Positions 22,153 through 32,089 are shown, numbered from the stretch's first letter. The stretch: DNA of 64,000 nucleotides from an uncultured Erysipelotrichaceae bacterium (GCA_944326795.1 CALVFJ010000004.1:1-64000); one strand, 5' to 3'. Program-made: numbers and translations. The notes: generated by a model not told the origin, from the letters alone.

Positions 22153-23382
22153 CTAAAAGAATATGTTGATGCAATTTTCAATGTTGAGCTCTGCACATGC
22201 ATTAACAAAAGCATCGATATCAGCTTTAGTATTATAAAAATATAAGCTTGCTCGGCAGGTTTGATCAGTACCAATCAAATTATGCAGGATCTTTGCACAA
22301 TGATTACCACTACGAACACAAATGTTTCTTGTATTTAAATAACTCCCAGCATCTTGAGCAAATACGCCATCAGCATTAAATGCCACTATGCCACTAGTTG
22401 TATGAGGATTATAAATCTTTATATTTGGTAATTCTTGCAGTTTTTCAACCATATATTTCTTTAGCTCTTTTTCATATTCTTCTATATTATCCATTCCAAT
22501 ATCACTTAGATATCTTACTGCTGCTGCTAAGCCTAATGCCCCAGCGATATTAGGGGTACCTGCTTCAAATTTATGCGGAGTCGTTTGCAATAATACATTT
22601 CCCTCAATATCAAACCGGGCATTAGCACCGCCTCCATATCGTAGCGGTTTTAATCGATCTAAAAGATCAAATTTACCGTATAATACGCCAATACCAGTTG
22701 GACCACACATCTTATGACCGCTAAATGCTAAAAAATCTATATCTAAAAGCTGTACATCAGTTTTCATGTGCGGAACGCTTTGGGCTCCATCAACAACTAG
22801 CAAAGCTTGATATTCATGAACCATGGCAGCTATTTTGGTAATATCTTGTTTAAAGCCTAAAACGTTTGATACATATGCCATGCTAACAATCTTTACTCTT
22901 GAACCATATTCGTCAAGTTTTGCTTTTAGTTTATCAAGACATACTTCACCATCCATAGTTAATTCTATATAGGCGATTTGACACTTTTTCTTTCTAGCAA
23001 CATCGAACCAACACAAGATATTACTTGCATGCTCAGCATAATTAAGCAGAATGACATCACCTTCCTGCAATTGATCCATTAGACCATATGCGATCATATT
23101 TAAACTATCAGTTGCTCCTGAGGTAAAAACGATCTCCTCTTTACGCTTAGCATTGATAAATTTAGCTATCGATAACCGTGCATCTTCATAATCATTAGAT
23201 ACTTCATGGCTTAAAAGATAATCACCTCTTTCAATATTAACGCTAGCTTCTTCATAATAACGATTAAGCGCTGATATTACTGCATCTGGTTTAAAAGTTG
23301 TAGCACTGTTATCAAGATATATCATATTTTGATGTTTCCTAAACATCGGAAAATCCTTTTTTATTTCGTTTACATCTAACAT
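22153..23382 (-). CDS. sufS: Cysteine desulfurase SufS
   Basis: PLP enzyme that takes sulfur from cysteine for Fe-S assembly. 409 aa. The PLP lysine is in AFSGHKMCGPTGIG, and the active-site Cys is in CVRSGNHCAK (most relatives have RSGHHCA). N-terminal landmark YLDNSATTFKP. Its start overlaps the sufD stop by 7 bases. Adjacent sufU is its partner. A second, class I-type desulfurase sits next to thiI about 17 kb away. Confidence 0.96.
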   Translation of the reverse strand: MLDVNEIKKDFPMFRKHQNMIYLDNSATTFKPDAVISALNRYYEEASVNIERGDYLLSHEVSNDYEDARLSIAKFINAKRKEEIVFTSGATDSLNMIAYGLMDQLQEGDVILLNYAEHASNILCWFDVARKKKCQIAYIELTMDGEVCLDKLKAKLDEYGSRVKIVSMAYVSNVLGFKQDITKIAAMVHEYQALLVVDGAQSVPHMKTDVQLLDIDFLAFSGHKMCGPTGIGVLYGKFDLLDRLKPLRYGGGANARFDIEGNVLLQTTPHKFEAGTPNIAGALGLAAAVRYLSDIGMDNIEEYEKELKKYMVEKLQELPNIKIYNPHTTSGIVAFNADGVFAQDAGSYLNTRNICVRSGNHCAKILHNLIGTDQTCRASLYFYNTKADIDAFVNACAELNIENCINIFF

Positions 23383-24179
23383 ATGCTATTTACCTTACTT
23401 TCAATTTCTTGATCTAGATATTCCTGGAGTTGTGAGTTTGGAATAATATCTTTTATGAATGATAAATATCCCAATGTTAATAAAGCTCCGGCCTCTTTAG
23501 CACTAAGACCTCGAGACTGCATATAAAATAACTGATTATCATCAATGCTGCCGACGGTAGTAGCGTGGCTTGCCTCAACATCATTTTCATCTATCAGCAG
23601 CTGTGGTAAGATCGTAGCTTGTTGCTTGTGAGCAAAGCATAATGCATGCGATGCTTGATGAGACTTTGAGCCATGTGCTCCTTTATCGATCTTGCCGGTT
23701 GCATCCATATAATATTTGCCATTTTCTAACACGACACCATAGTTTTCCATCATGCCAGTTGTATTGGCATAGCAAGAGTTAATTGCAATTTGATAATGCA
23801 TCTCATCATTGCATAAAACTGCACTTTTAAAATTACATACAGCAAATTCTTCTATTAGATCTACTTTTATATGACGTTTACATTTTTGCTGATTGATATC
23901 GCAAGCCGCTAAGTTCAAGATTGCTCCTTTTTTTACCTTGTATAACTCATTGGTTATCAAAGGAGCATTATTGTCATTATAGATAAGATAAGTACATTGG
24001 GTGTTTTCCATCACTTCTATGCTAACATATATCGATCTAGCTTTTTTGATCTTTACAAAGACATTACAGCTTTTTTTATTAGTGATATTTAGATCTAAAT
24101 GTCCATCAACATCAACTTCTAGTTCAAGATAATCCTCATTTATAATGATATTTTCACATTCATTTTGTAGCTTGAACAT
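23376..24179 (-). CDS. sufD: Fe-S cluster assembly protein SufD, short form
   Basis: Partner of SufB in the SufBC2D scaffold. Only about 267 aa, against roughly 420-440 for most SufD; the missing part is the N-terminal helical region. The beta-helix core and the C-terminal signature ENDVEASHATTVGSIDDNQLFYMQSRGLS, with its conserved His, are intact. The start is fixed by the sufC stop two bases upstream and by GAGGT seven bases ahead of the ATG, so it is not a 5' annotation error. Confidence 0.92.
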   Translation of the reverse strand: MFKLQNECENIIINEDYLELEVDVDGHLDLNITNKKSCNVFVKIKKARSIYVSIEVMENTQCTYLIYNDNNAPLITNELYKVKKGAILNLAACDINQQKCKRHIKVDLIEEFAVCNFKSAVLCNDEMHYQIAINSCYANTTGMMENYGVVLENGKYYMDATGKIDKGAHGSKSHQASHALCFAHKQQATILPQLLIDENDVEASHATTVGSIDDNQLFYMQSRGLSAKEAGALLTLGYLSFIKDIIPNSQLQEYLDQEIESKVNSIC

Positions 24180-24180
24180 C

Positions 24181-24999
24181 TTATTTACCTCGATTTGCCC
24201 CACAGCTACCTAAGCTTATTGTTGGCTGGATATTAGTTTGAACGATAGGTTTGATATTTAATTGTTTATACAACCAATCATATCCCTCGTTATCGATCTT
24301 AGCAACAAGTTCTTGCCCTCCATTCATTACGATCTTTCCATCTATCAAAACATGGGCATGAGTAGGTTTGATTGAATCATAAAAACGCTCATAATGAGAA
24401 ACTACGATCAGCCCCATCTTGGTTTCTTCTTGTAAAGATCGAATCGCATTAGCTACGATTTTTAGAGCATCAACATCCAAGCCGCTATCTATCTCATCAA
24501 GTAATGCCAAAGAAGGCTTAAGCATTCGCATTTGAAGTATTTCGTTACGTTTCTTTTCACCGCCAGAAAAACCTTCATTTAAGAAGCGATGAGCTAAATC
24601 AGGCTTCATTTGCAGCTCAGCAATATTCTTCTCCATTTCTTTGATAAATTTGAATAATGAAACCGGCTTTTCACTACGCGCATTTAAAGCAGCCCGTAAA
24701 AAATCAGAATTTGTTACCCCAGGAATCTCAAGCGGATATTGCATGGCCAAAAATAACCCAGCTTTGCTACGCTCATCGACCGTCATCTTCAAAACATCAT
24801 TGCCGTCAAAAGTTATGCTGCCTTGCGTGACGATATATTTTGGGTGACCCATGATAGTTTGTAGCAGCGTTGATTTACCGTTACCATTAGGTCCCATCAA
24901 AGCATGGATCTCATTTTCTTTGATTTCTAGATCGATACCTTTTAAGATTTCTTTATCATCTATTGCAACATGTAAATTTTCTATTTTTAATATACTCAT
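24181..24999 (-). CDS. sufC: Fe-S cluster assembly ATPase SufC
   Basis: ABC-type ATPase that drives the SufBCD scaffold. Walker A GPNGNGKSTLL, signature FSGGEKKRNEIL, Walker B ALLDEIDSGLD. About 272 aa; the extra C-terminal tail (after VLIDGKIVMNGG) ends SLGSCGANRGK. The ATG at 24999 has TTGAGGTG upstream; a GTG three codons earlier overlaps that site. First gene of the operon, with its own extended -10 promoter. Confidence 0.97.
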   Translation of the reverse strand: MSILKIENLHVAIDDKEILKGIDLEIKENEIHALMGPNGNGKSTLLQTIMGHPKYIVTQGSITFDGNDVLKMTVDERSKAGLFLAMQYPLEIPGVTNSDFLRAALNARSEKPVSLFKFIKEMEKNIAELQMKPDLAHRFLNEGFSGGEKKRNEILQMRMLKPSLALLDEIDSGLDVDALKIVANAIRSLQEETKMGLIVVSHYERFYDSIKPTHAHVLIDGKIVMNGGQELVAKIDNEGYDWLYKQLNIKPIVQTNIQPTISLGSCGANRGK

Positions 25000-25025
25000 C
25001 TTATTCACCTCAAATAACCTTGTAA

Positions 25026-25054
25026 ATTATACCACAACAACAATTTTAAGTGAA
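25026..25054 (-). promoter_or_regulatory. Promoter of the suf operon
   Basis: Minus strand: TTCACT, 17-base spacer ending TGG, then TATAAT. The TG makes an extended -10. Confidence 0.6.
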
Positions 25055-25118
25055 AAATTACTATTCTTTTTCATTAAAATAAATTCAAACAGCGCTTTCA
25101 TAAAACTTTTTCACGATG

Positions 25119-26000
25119 CTACCGATAACGTTTTTTGATGATATCATGATCTTTCAGATGTCCGATAAGCAAAGATGAATTCTCATCATGCTGTGTCATA
25201 TTATGTTCGATCCTGCTTTCATCAAAGTTGGCATAACAATATAAACAGCGATGATCGCAACAATTATATGCACCGATATCTACCATCTTAACACAACCAC
25301 AACTGCGAGCTTGCCATTTCCCATAACCTTTTTTCCCGGTTAATTTAAATGCTAATTCCTCGGTTATGCAAGGAACATTCAATATACCATCCACAACATA
25401 CTCGATACCTTCAAAACAACTTTGCACGGACATTCCATGCAATTTTGCTATCTTAACGAAATTAGAAGCTAATTCATGATATGAACGAAACGGATCTTTG
25501 CATAACTTTAATTCTTCATAATGATTTCTAACATTTTTACAATCATCTAAAAAAGAAATGATTACATGCTCAATATATCCCTCGAGCAATGTACAAATAC
25601 GTTCAAAAGCTTTAATATGATAATTAAGATCGTACCGTTCGTTAAAAAAGATCGGGTCATAACGCAGGAAAAAATAATCTTTAGGCATTATAGATGATAT
25701 ACGTTTAATTCCTTCGATGATCAATTGCTTTTGCGGCATATTTGGTTCGATATCTCGATGATAAGGAGTCAATGTTATCTGAAAAATATATGGATGTTTG
25801 ATTTCATCAATATATTTTAAAAATGGTAAAGGATTCTTAGTACAAAAAACGATCAAGTCAACATCACTGAACAAAATTCTTTGGATCTGATTTGAAACAA
25901 AAGGATTTTTTACATCAACAAAACCTTCTTTATATCTTTTCATGAACCATTCACTATAAAAAGCTAATATATCACATCGTCCACTAACATTAAGTATCAT
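25119..26000 (-). CDS. DUF1848 family protein
   Basis: Protein of 293 aa matching the DUF1848 family, whose function I do not know. Landmarks: NVSGRCDILAFYSEWF at the N-terminus, VDLIVFCTKNPLPFL, FFLRYDPIFFNERY, and a C-terminal cysteine cluster RSCGCVKMVDIGAYNCCDHRCLYCYAN that looks able to bind a metal or Fe-S cluster. The CxxxCLYC spacing is reminiscent of radical-SAM cysteines but sits at the C-terminus. Strong SD AAGAGGTAAGAA. It lies between the purB terminator and the suf promoter. Confidence 0.85.
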   Translation of the reverse strand: MILNVSGRCDILAFYSEWFMKRYKEGFVDVKNPFVSNQIQRILFSDVDLIVFCTKNPLPFLKYIDEIKHPYIFQITLTPYHRDIEPNMPQKQLIIEGIKRISSIMPKDYFFLRYDPIFFNERYDLNYHIKAFERICTLLEGYIEHVIISFLDDCKNVRNHYEELKLCKDPFRSYHELASNFVKIAKLHGMSVQSCFEGIEYVVDGILNVPCITEELAFKLTGKKGYGKWQARSCGCVKMVDIGAYNCCDHRCLYCYANFDESRIEHNMTQHDENSSLLIGHLKDHDIIKKRYR

Positions 26001-26019
26001 TTCTTACCTCTTCTTTAAA

Positions 26020-26047
26020 TAAATAAAACGCTCAAAAGAGCGTTTTA
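26020..26047 (-). terminator. Terminator of the purCFB operon
   Basis: AAAACGCTC/GAGCGTTTT stem with a 4-base loop immediately after the purB stop, followed by UAUUUAUUU in the minus-strand transcript. Confidence 0.75.
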
Positions 26048-27343
26048 TCATAGGATACCTACACGTTTAAAAATGGTATCAACATTTCTAACCTGATATT
26101 TAGGATCAAAACAATCATCAATTTCTTCTTGAGTCAATGTATTTCTAACTCGTTCATCCTGTTCCATCAATGTTTTGAAATCTAACTTATTTTCCCATGA
26201 CTTGATGGCGTTAGGTTGTACGATATCATATGCCATTTCTCGAGACATACCTTTTTCAATTAGCTTTAATACAAAGCGCTGCGAAAAGATCACTCCATAG
26301 GTTTTGAAGATATTTGCATACATATTATCTTCAAATACAGTTAAAGTATCAATTATCTTAGTAAAACGATTAAGCATATAATCTAATAGCTCTGTAGCGT
26401 CAGCACTAATGATCCTCTCTGCACTTGAATGAGAAATATCCCTTTCGTGCCACAATGGTATATTTTCATACGATGTCAGCATATAACCTCTTAATACCCT
26501 TGAACAACCGCAAATATTTTCTGAACCTATTGGATTACGTTTATGCGGCATAGCACTTGAGCCTTTTTGTCCTTTGTTAAAATACTCTTCAGCTTCGCGC
26601 ACCTCGGTCCTTTGTAAATGACGAATCTCAGTTGCCATTTTTTCTAATGATGAGCCAATCAAAGCTAACGTTGCAAAATAATGAGCATGGCGATCGCGTT
26701 GCAGCACCTGTGTTGAAATATTAGCTGAATTTATTCCCAACTTTTCGCAAACATAATCTTGCACGAACGGCGGTGTATTAGCAAATGTTCCAACTGCACC
26801 CGAGATCTTACCACATTCAATATCTTGGCATGCGTCTTTAAAACGTATAAGGTTTCGCTTCATTTCCTCATACCATAAAGCAAATACCAAACCAAATGTG
26901 GTAATTTCTGCATGCACACCATGGGTTCTCCCCATCATGACCGTATCTTTGTATTTTAAAGCTTTGGCTTTTAATACATCCATAAATTTTTCGATATCTT
27001 CTAATAAGATAGCATTGGCCTGCTTATATAGATAACCATATGCGGTATCAACAACATCTGTACTAGTCAAACCATAATGCACCCATTTCTTTTCAGGACC
27101 ACAAGTTTCACTTACAGCTCTGGTAAATGCCACGACATCATGCTTTGTCTCTTGTTCGATCTCATATATGCGATCGATATCAAAACTTGCATTTTTCCAT
27201 AATGCTTCAACATCCTCTGATGGTATTTCTCCTAGCTTGCTCCAAGCTTCACAAGCTAAGATCTCGACTTTAAGGTATGCATTAAATTTAGCATCTTCGC
27301 TCCATATTTCACGCATTGCTTTTCTTGAATAACGATTTAACAT
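26048..27343 (-). CDS. purB: Adenylosuccinate lyase
   Basis: Splits SAICAR in IMP synthesis and adenylosuccinate in AMP synthesis, releasing fumarate. 431 aa. Fumarase-superfamily signature [17 protein letters not shown]; catalytic His in [26 protein letters not shown] precedes the ATG. Stop codon is TGA. Third gene of purC-purF-purB; four bases after purF. Confidence 0.97.
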   Translation of the reverse strand: MLNRYSRKAMREIWSEDAKFNAYLKVEILACEAWSKLGEIPSEDVEALWKNASFDIDRIYEIEQETKHDVVAFTRAVSETCGPEKKWVHYGLTSTDVVDTAYGYLYKQANAILLEDIEKFMDVLKAKALKYKDTVMMGRTHGVHAEITTFGLVFALWYEEMKRNLIRFKDACQDIECGKISGAVGTFANTPPFVQDYVCEKLGINSANISTQVLQRDRHAHYFATLALIGSSLEKMATEIRHLQRTEVREAEEYFNKGQKGSSAMPHKRNPIGSENICGCSRVLRGYMLTSYENIPLWHERDISHSSAERIISADATELLDYMLNRFTKIIDTLTVFEDNMYANIFKTYGVIFSQRFVLKLIEKGMSREMAYDIVQPNAIKSWENKLDFKTLMEQDERVRNTLTQEEIDDCFDPKYQVRNVDTIFKRVGIL

Positions 27344-27347
27344 TTTA

Positions 27348-28763
27348 TTACCTCTTCAACGTTTTCTTTAAACTATATAGTTCTGTAGGATATTCCCTTG
27401 AGAAGCATGCTGTACATAAGCCTACATTGTTACAAGCCCTTGACAATTCTTCTAAACTCATGAATTTTAATGACTCGGCATTAATGAATTTTCGTAACGA
27501 TTCAACATCTAATTGCGCACTGATCAATTCTTCATATGTCGCCGTATCAACGCCATAAAAACATGGGGAAACAAATTCCGGTGATGCTATACGCACATGA
27601 ACGCTTTTTGCTCCAGCATCTTTCAACAGCTGTACGATACGTTTGCTAGTAGTACCTCTCACGATTGAATCGTCGATCATTATGATGTTTTTATCTTTGA
27701 CGATTGCGCTGATAGCACTTAATTTCATCCTCACTCCACGTTCTCTTAATTGTTGTGTTGGTTGAATGAAGGTTCTTCCTACATAACGATTCTTTATTAG
27801 GCCTAGCTCATATGGCAAACCACTTTCTTCCGCATATCCTATAGCAGCACTTAAGCTACTATCAGGTACGCCTATTACCATATCTGCATCAAGATTTTCA
27901 GCAGCATCCTTTCGCGCTAATATTTTACCAGATTCTTTGCGCATATTATGAACATTGATGTTTTCAATAACACTATCTGGACGAGCAAAGTAGATATATT
28001 CCATTGCGCACATCCGATGTTGTGTCATTTCTGGTTCACAATAGTTAAAAGATTGGACTCCTTCTTTTCCAAATCTTACAACTTCTCCAGGGTTTAAAGC
28101 TCTGATAAATTTGCCATTGACGATATCATATGCACAAGTTTCGCTTGAAATGCAATAGCCATTATCTACTTTGGCATAAGATAAAGGTCTTAGCCCATTC
28201 TTATCTCTAACAGCATACATACAATCTTTTGTCATGATTATATAGGCAAATGCACCTTCTAATTTTGCACATGCTTTCATGATCTTTTGAACCATCGTTC
28301 CTGATTCTTTTTGGATAAGATGAACTAGAACTTCACTATCATTTGATCCCTGAAAGATACTACCTTCATTTTCTAAAGCAATTTTTATTTCTTGCGCATT
28401 TACGATCTGACCATTATGAACGATGCCAAAATGTCCAGTGTGTGCTCTTACCATAAGAGGTTGTACATTTTCGATGACATTTCCCCCTGCTGTCGAATAG
28501 CGCACATGACCTACAGCATACTTTCCTTTCATGCTGTTAATGATACCAGTGTTAAATACTTCAGAAATCAAGCCTTTTCCTTTATAACAGGTTATGGTCT
28601 CACCATCACTAGTAGCAATCCCACATGCTTCTTGACCACGATGTTGCAAAGCATGTAAGCCGAAGTATGTTAGGCTTGAAGCATCATCTACATTATAGAT
28701 GCCAAATACCCCACATTCTTCATTAAGCTTATTTCCTAATAGATATGCCATTTCATCTTTCAT
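27348..28763 (-). CDS. purF: Amidophosphoribosyltransferase
   Basis: First committed step of purine synthesis: PRPP plus glutamine to phosphoribosylamine. 471 aa. A 16-residue propeptide precedes the Ntn nucleophile Cys17 ([10 protein letters not shown]). The PRPP loop is [13 protein letters not shown]. Cysteines in [17 protein letters not shown] and GLCTACFS match the [4Fe-4S]-containing Bacillus-type enzyme, so it is a likely client of Fe-S assembly. AGAGGATAATAGCTA precedes the ATG. Confidence 0.97.
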   Translation of the reverse strand: MKDEMAYLLGNKLNEECGVFGIYNVDDASSLTYFGLHALQHRGQEACGIATSDGETITCYKGKGLISEVFNTGIINSMKGKYAVGHVRYSTAGGNVIENVQPLMVRAHTGHFGIVHNGQIVNAQEIKIALENEGSIFQGSNDSEVLVHLIQKESGTMVQKIMKACAKLEGAFAYIIMTKDCMYAVRDKNGLRPLSYAKVDNGYCISSETCAYDIVNGKFIRALNPGEVVRFGKEGVQSFNYCEPEMTQHRMCAMEYIYFARPDSVIENINVHNMRKESGKILARKDAAENLDADMVIGVPDSSLSAAIGYAEESGLPYELGLIKNRYVGRTFIQPTQQLRERGVRMKLSAISAIVKDKNIIMIDDSIVRGTTSKRIVQLLKDAGAKSVHVRIASPEFVSPCFYGVDTATYEELISAQLDVESLRKFINAESLKFMSLEELSRACNNVGLCTACFSREYPTELYSLKKTLKR

Positions 28764-28769
28764 TAGCTA

Positions 28770-29474
28770 TTATCCTCTTTTTTCTAAGCGTGACCAAATT
28801 TCTTTATAAGCGCCAATAACATCTTCCATATCTCTTCTAAAGCGATCTTTATCAAGTTTTTCATTAGTTGTAGCATCCCAGAAGCGGCAGGTATCACAGC
28901 TAATTTCATCTGCAAGGACGATATTTCCTTGAGCATCTTTACCAAATTCTAATTTAAAATCTACCAATTTTACATTAACAGACAAGAAAATTTCTTTTAA
29001 GATTTCATTGATACGATTTGTTAGATCATAAATAGTATCAAGCTCTTCTCTGGTAGCAAATCCCATGCCAATTGCTTGCGAATCATTGATCATTGGATCG
29101 CCAAGATCATCATCTTTATAACAGATCTCATTAATGGTACATTTAGGCAGCGTACCTTCGGCAATATTAAATTTTTTTGCCATCGAACCTGCAATGATAT
29201 TACGTACGATTACTTCCAAAGGTACGATCGTACATTTTTTACATAACTGATCACGTTCATTCAAGGTTTTTATATAATGGGTAGGAATGCCTCTATTATT
29301 AAGTTCGTTATAAAGATATGTAGTAATCTTATTGTTATAGATGCCTTTTGATTCTACTGTATCTTTCTTTAATCCATTAAATGCGGTTGCATCATCTTTG
29401 TAATGAATCATAACTTCATTTGGATCTTCTGTAGCAAAAATCTGTTTTGCTTTGCCTTCGTACAACATTGTCAT
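28770..29474 (-). CDS. purC: SAICAR synthetase
   Basis: Joins CAIR and aspartate with ATP in IMP synthesis. 234 aa. Landmarks: [10 protein letters not shown] at the N-terminus, [14 protein letters not shown] and [26 protein letters not shown]. First gene of the cluster and directly downstream of a purine riboswitch and its terminator, so all three genes should fall when guanine is plentiful. Only three de novo genes are here; the other steps must be coded elsewhere. Confidence 0.97.
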   Translation of the reverse strand: MTMLYEGKAKQIFATEDPNEVMIHYKDDATAFNGLKKDTVESKGIYNNKITTYLYNELNNRGIPTHYIKTLNERDQLCKKCTIVPLEVIVRNIIAGSMAKKFNIAEGTLPKCTINEICYKDDDLGDPMINDSQAIGMGFATREELDTIYDLTNRINEILKEIFLSVNVKLVDFKLEFGKDAQGNIVLADEISCDTCRFWDATTNEKLDKDRFRRDMEDVIGAYKEIWSRLEKRG

Positions 29475-29499
29475 TTTTAATAATCTCCTTCTTCAAATT

Positions 29500-29526
29500 A
29501 AAAAACATATCAATTGCTGATATGTA
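29500..29526 (-). terminator. Riboswitch-controlled terminator before purC
   Basis: Hairpin ACATATCA/TGATATGT (29505-29525) followed in the minus-strand transcript by six U. It lies between the aptamer and the purC start, the usual place for an attenuator. Confidence 0.8.
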
Positions 29527-29541
29527 AAAAACCTTGCATCT

Positions 29542-29604
29542 CTTGTAGTCCGCAATAGGCTTGCGGGTAGAAACATGTTTGCCAAAAATAAACATTTATA
29601 CAAG
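29542..29604 (-). ncRNA. Purine riboswitch aptamer, guanine class
   Basis: P1 CUUGUA/UACAAG closes a three-way junction. P2 is AUGUUU/AAACAU, with L2 containing UUUUUGG; P3 is CCGCA/UGCGG, with L3 AGCCUAU, whose CC can pair with the GG of L2. The J2/3 strand is the canonical GUUUCUACC, and J3/1 reads ACUAC. The C after that first A corresponds to the specificity base C74 of guanine/hypoxanthine aptamers (adenine aptamers have U). Upstream of purC with a terminator following. Confidence 0.9.
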
Positions 29605-29619
29605 ATAATTTACACGAAT

Positions 29620-29648
29620 ATGATATCTAATTACCTATATAAATGCAA
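29620..29648 (-). promoter_or_regulatory. Promoter of the purCFB operon
   Basis: Minus strand TTGCAT, a 17-base spacer, TATCAT. Transcription would begin shortly before the riboswitch P1 stem. Confidence 0.6.
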
Positions 29649-29656
29649 ATGATTTT

Positions 29657-30091
29657 TTATTTTATGAGCTTTTCTACTTGGGTGATATCATCACAAATGA
29701 CAAAAACGATCAATTCACTATTCAAAGCTTTTAAATATGCATTCTTTATCTTATTAAGCTCTTGAGGACTATAATTCATCGCTGATTGATTGATCGAAGC
29801 AATATACTGATTAAGATCATCGATCGTAGAAATCGTGCTAGTTGTTTTGATCGTCGCTATGATATTGCTAGTATTATCATTAGCGATGTACACATAAGCT
29901 TCGGTAGCTTTATCATCTAAAAATAAGATGCTTGCTGCTTGTTCATAAGTAAGTTCGGTGCCATCAAAATTAATATTAGCGCACAGCTTATCATATAAAC
30001 TCTTTGCGGTCATTTCTTCATTAGTTTGCTGTTTGCTACAACCAACAATCAGCAAGATGATCAATATGCTAATTGCAAACTTCTTTAACAT
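29657..30091 (-). CDS. DUF4358 family lipoprotein
   Basis: Small exported lipoprotein of about 145 aa. Signal peptide LKKFAISILIILLIVGC with lipobox LIVGC. The rest fits DUF4358: SLYDKLCANINFDG near the N-terminus, a middle section with YVYIANDNTSNIIATIK, and YLKALNSELIVFVICDD at the end. AAGGAGG is well placed before the ATG at 30091; the 14 earlier codons are inside the preceding gene. It overlaps the SGNH lipoprotein gene by about 23 bases, so they are co-translated. Function unknown. Confidence 0.82.
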   Translation of the reverse strand: MLKKFAISILIILLIVGCSKQQTNEEMTAKSLYDKLCANINFDGTELTYEQAASILFLDDKATEAYVYIANDNTSNIIATIKTTSTISTIDDLNQYIASINQSAMNYSPQELNKIKNAYLKALNSELIVFVICDDITQVEKLIK

Positions 30092-30818
30092 GCTCTTCCT
30101 CCTTAACAACATGACATTCAATAAACTCTTCAAACAGTTTTATGCCCTCAGCATTTAAATGGATCCCGTCTTGGGCAAAACTTTTATCGATTTTGTGATC
30201 GTTTAAAGCAAAATATGGATCCATGTCTAGACAATATACTTGATTTTCATAACACATCTTCCTCAGTAGCATATTATCATTATAAACAGCCTCATTTATT
30301 GCTTGTTTATCAATGGTCAAAGTATGATCAGGCGTATATAATAGAAAAACATAGATATTCATATCAGGCTTATCTTGTTTAATTTTTTTGATAAAAGCTG
30401 AATATTGATCAACAAAAACTTGATAATCTTCCCATCCGATTTCGTTTAAACCTAACATTAGATAAAGATTATGCTTTTGCGAAGCATTGATCTTATCTAA
30501 AATGGTATCTTGATCTTCTAACTTTGTGATATCGATCCTATTCAAAAATAATCCTTCGATATAGTATACTTCTTGATTTGGATAAGAACCATACAAAGCC
30601 AAGGAACCCATTCGTGAATCACCTACGAATAAAGCATCATCATAATAGCTTGCATCAACCCTATTGCTATCAGGTACTGGCAAGCTATAATCATAAGTAT
30701 CGATCATGTAGCAACTTTTCGCTGTTTCAATAGCTACATCCTGTCCTTTTTTACTTTGACATCCTACAAGGATTAACAGACATGACGCAAGTACGAGCTT
30801 AATCAAATAATTCTTCAT
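30069..30818 (-). CDS. SGNH/GDSL-type hydrolase lipoprotein
   Basis: Surface-anchored SGNH hydrolase of about 249 aa. Signal peptide MKNYLIKLVLASCLLILVGC with lipobox LVGC. Catalytic blocks: VGDSRMGSL (Ser), a Gly block LMLGLNEIGW (Asn) and FAQDGIHLNAEG (Asp/His). Likely a deacylase or deacetylase of a cell-surface polymer or lipid; substrate unknown. The ATG at 30818 has GGAAAAG nine bases upstream and overlaps the end of scpB by about 20 bases. Confidence 0.85.
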   Translation of the reverse strand: MKNYLIKLVLASCLLILVGCQSKKGQDVAIETAKSCYMIDTYDYSLPVPDSNRVDASYYDDALFVGDSRMGSLALYGSYPNQEVYYIEGLFLNRIDITKLEDQDTILDKINASQKHNLYLMLGLNEIGWEDYQVFVDQYSAFIKKIKQDKPDMNIYVFLLYTPDHTLTIDKQAINEAVYNDNMLLRKMCYENQVYCLDMDPYFALNDHKIDKSFAQDGIHLNAEGIKLFEEFIECHVVKEEEHVKEVCN

Positions 30819-31347
30819 TTTCATCATCTTTTCCATAGCTTGGCAACTCTGGAAGTTCATCCAAGCTTAACAATTTAAAATTATCTAAGAATTCATCTGT
30901 TACTTCATAAAGAATAGGCCGCCCTGCTGCATCGCTTCTTCCAACTTCTTTTATCAAGTTGCGAGCTAAGAGCTTTCTAAGCATCATATCAGCGCCTACC
31001 CCGCGCAGTTCTTCGATTTCGACTCGGGTAATTGGTTGCTTATAAGCAATGATGGCTAAAGTTTCTAAAGCTGATTGGCTAAGCGTGCTAGCTTTATTAT
31101 TTGCAAACAATTTTTGAGCATATGGATGAATCTTGGCTTTCGATAAAAACTTATAAGTATCATTAAAACGTTCGATTTCGATACCACGCTCATCTTGAAG
31201 ATAATAAGCCTGTAGTTCATCAAAATATTTTTCACATTCTTTTTGATCTATTTCCATGATCGTGCTAGCCGTTTGTAAAGTTAGCCCTTCATCTCCACAA
31301 ATGAATAATAGCCCTTCGAGAATTGTCTTGATTTGTATATCTTCCAT
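30799..31347 (-). CDS. scpB: Segregation and condensation protein B
   Basis: Winged-helix (kite) subunit of the SMC-ScpAB condensin used in chromosome segregation. 182 aa. Landmarks: IKTILEGLLFICGDEGL, LETLAIIAYKQPITRVEIEELRGVGADMMLRKLL and GRSDAAGRPILYEVTDEFL. Follows scpA by three bases. The two lipoprotein genes that follow overlap in series and are probably on the same transcript. Confidence 0.96.
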   Translation of the reverse strand: MEDIQIKTILEGLLFICGDEGLTLQTASTIMEIDQKECEKYFDELQAYYLQDERGIEIERFNDTYKFLSKAKIHPYAQKLFANNKASTLSQSALETLAIIAYKQPITRVEIEELRGVGADMMLRKLLARNLIKEVGRSDAAGRPILYEVTDEFLDNFKLLSLDELPELPSYGKDDENEELFD

Positions 31348-31350
31348 ATA

Positions 31351-32073
31351 TTAACCTCTTTGAAAATAAATATTGTCTTGGTCATCAGTCGTAAATGTTA
31401 AAAGATGTAATCTTGCAAGATCTAATACTGCTAAGAAAGTTACGATTACGCTTATTTGATCTTCACAATCTTCGATCAAAGTATCAAAGGTAAAGGTTTT
31501 AGGTAAATGCGCTAGACGAGCTTTGATCTGCAAGCTTCTTTCTTCCATCGATAATTCCTTGCGGGTAAACTTAGTTTCTAAAGGCTTGCTTAGCTGTAAT
31601 CGTCTTAGTACCTTATTCATTGCCTTAACCAGATCATACGGTGAACCTTCGAATTTAATATCGGGAGCCTGTTGGATCCATTTTTCAGTTTCAATAGATA
31701 GAGGTTTGGCATAGCTTTGTTGTCTTAAAAGATATAATTCTTCTAATTGTTTCGTTACTTCCTTATATTGCTGATATTCCAACAAACGAGCCACTAATCG
31801 TTCCTTTGGATCTTCCTCATATTCTTCATCCAACTGACTTTGATCTTTAGGTAAAAGTTTTTTGCTTTTATACTCGATCAACGTAGCCAGTTCAACTAGA
31901 TATTCACTTGCTATTTCCAGATGCAGTTCTTGCATTTGATCTAGATATGCTAGATATTGATCAGTTAAAACGCTTATATCCAAATCAAATAAATCAAGTT
32001 TATTTTCCTTGATTAAATGCAGCATCAAATCTAAAGGACCTTCAAATTGCTCGATCGTAATTTTAAAATTCAT
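31351..32073 (-). CDS. scpA: Segregation and condensation protein A
   Basis: Kleisin subunit that bridges SMC heads and binds ScpB. About 240 aa. N-terminal FEGPLDLMLHLIKENKLDLFDLDI, central ATLIEYKSKKLLPKDQ and a C-terminal winged helix (VIVTFLAVLDLARLHLL). The ATG at 32073 (MNFKIT) has a GGTG site upstream; the GTG three codons earlier is part of that site. Confidence 0.95.
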   Translation of the reverse strand: MNFKITIEQFEGPLDLMLHLIKENKLDLFDLDISVLTDQYLAYLDQMQELHLEIASEYLVELATLIEYKSKKLLPKDQSQLDEEYEEDPKERLVARLLEYQQYKEVTKQLEELYLLRQQSYAKPLSIETEKWIQQAPDIKFEGSPYDLVKAMNKVLRRLQLSKPLETKFTRKELSMEERSLQIKARLAHLPKTFTFDTLIEDCEDQISVIVTFLAVLDLARLHLLTFTTDDQDNIYFQRG

Positions 32074-32089
32074 ATTTTTCACCGAAAAA

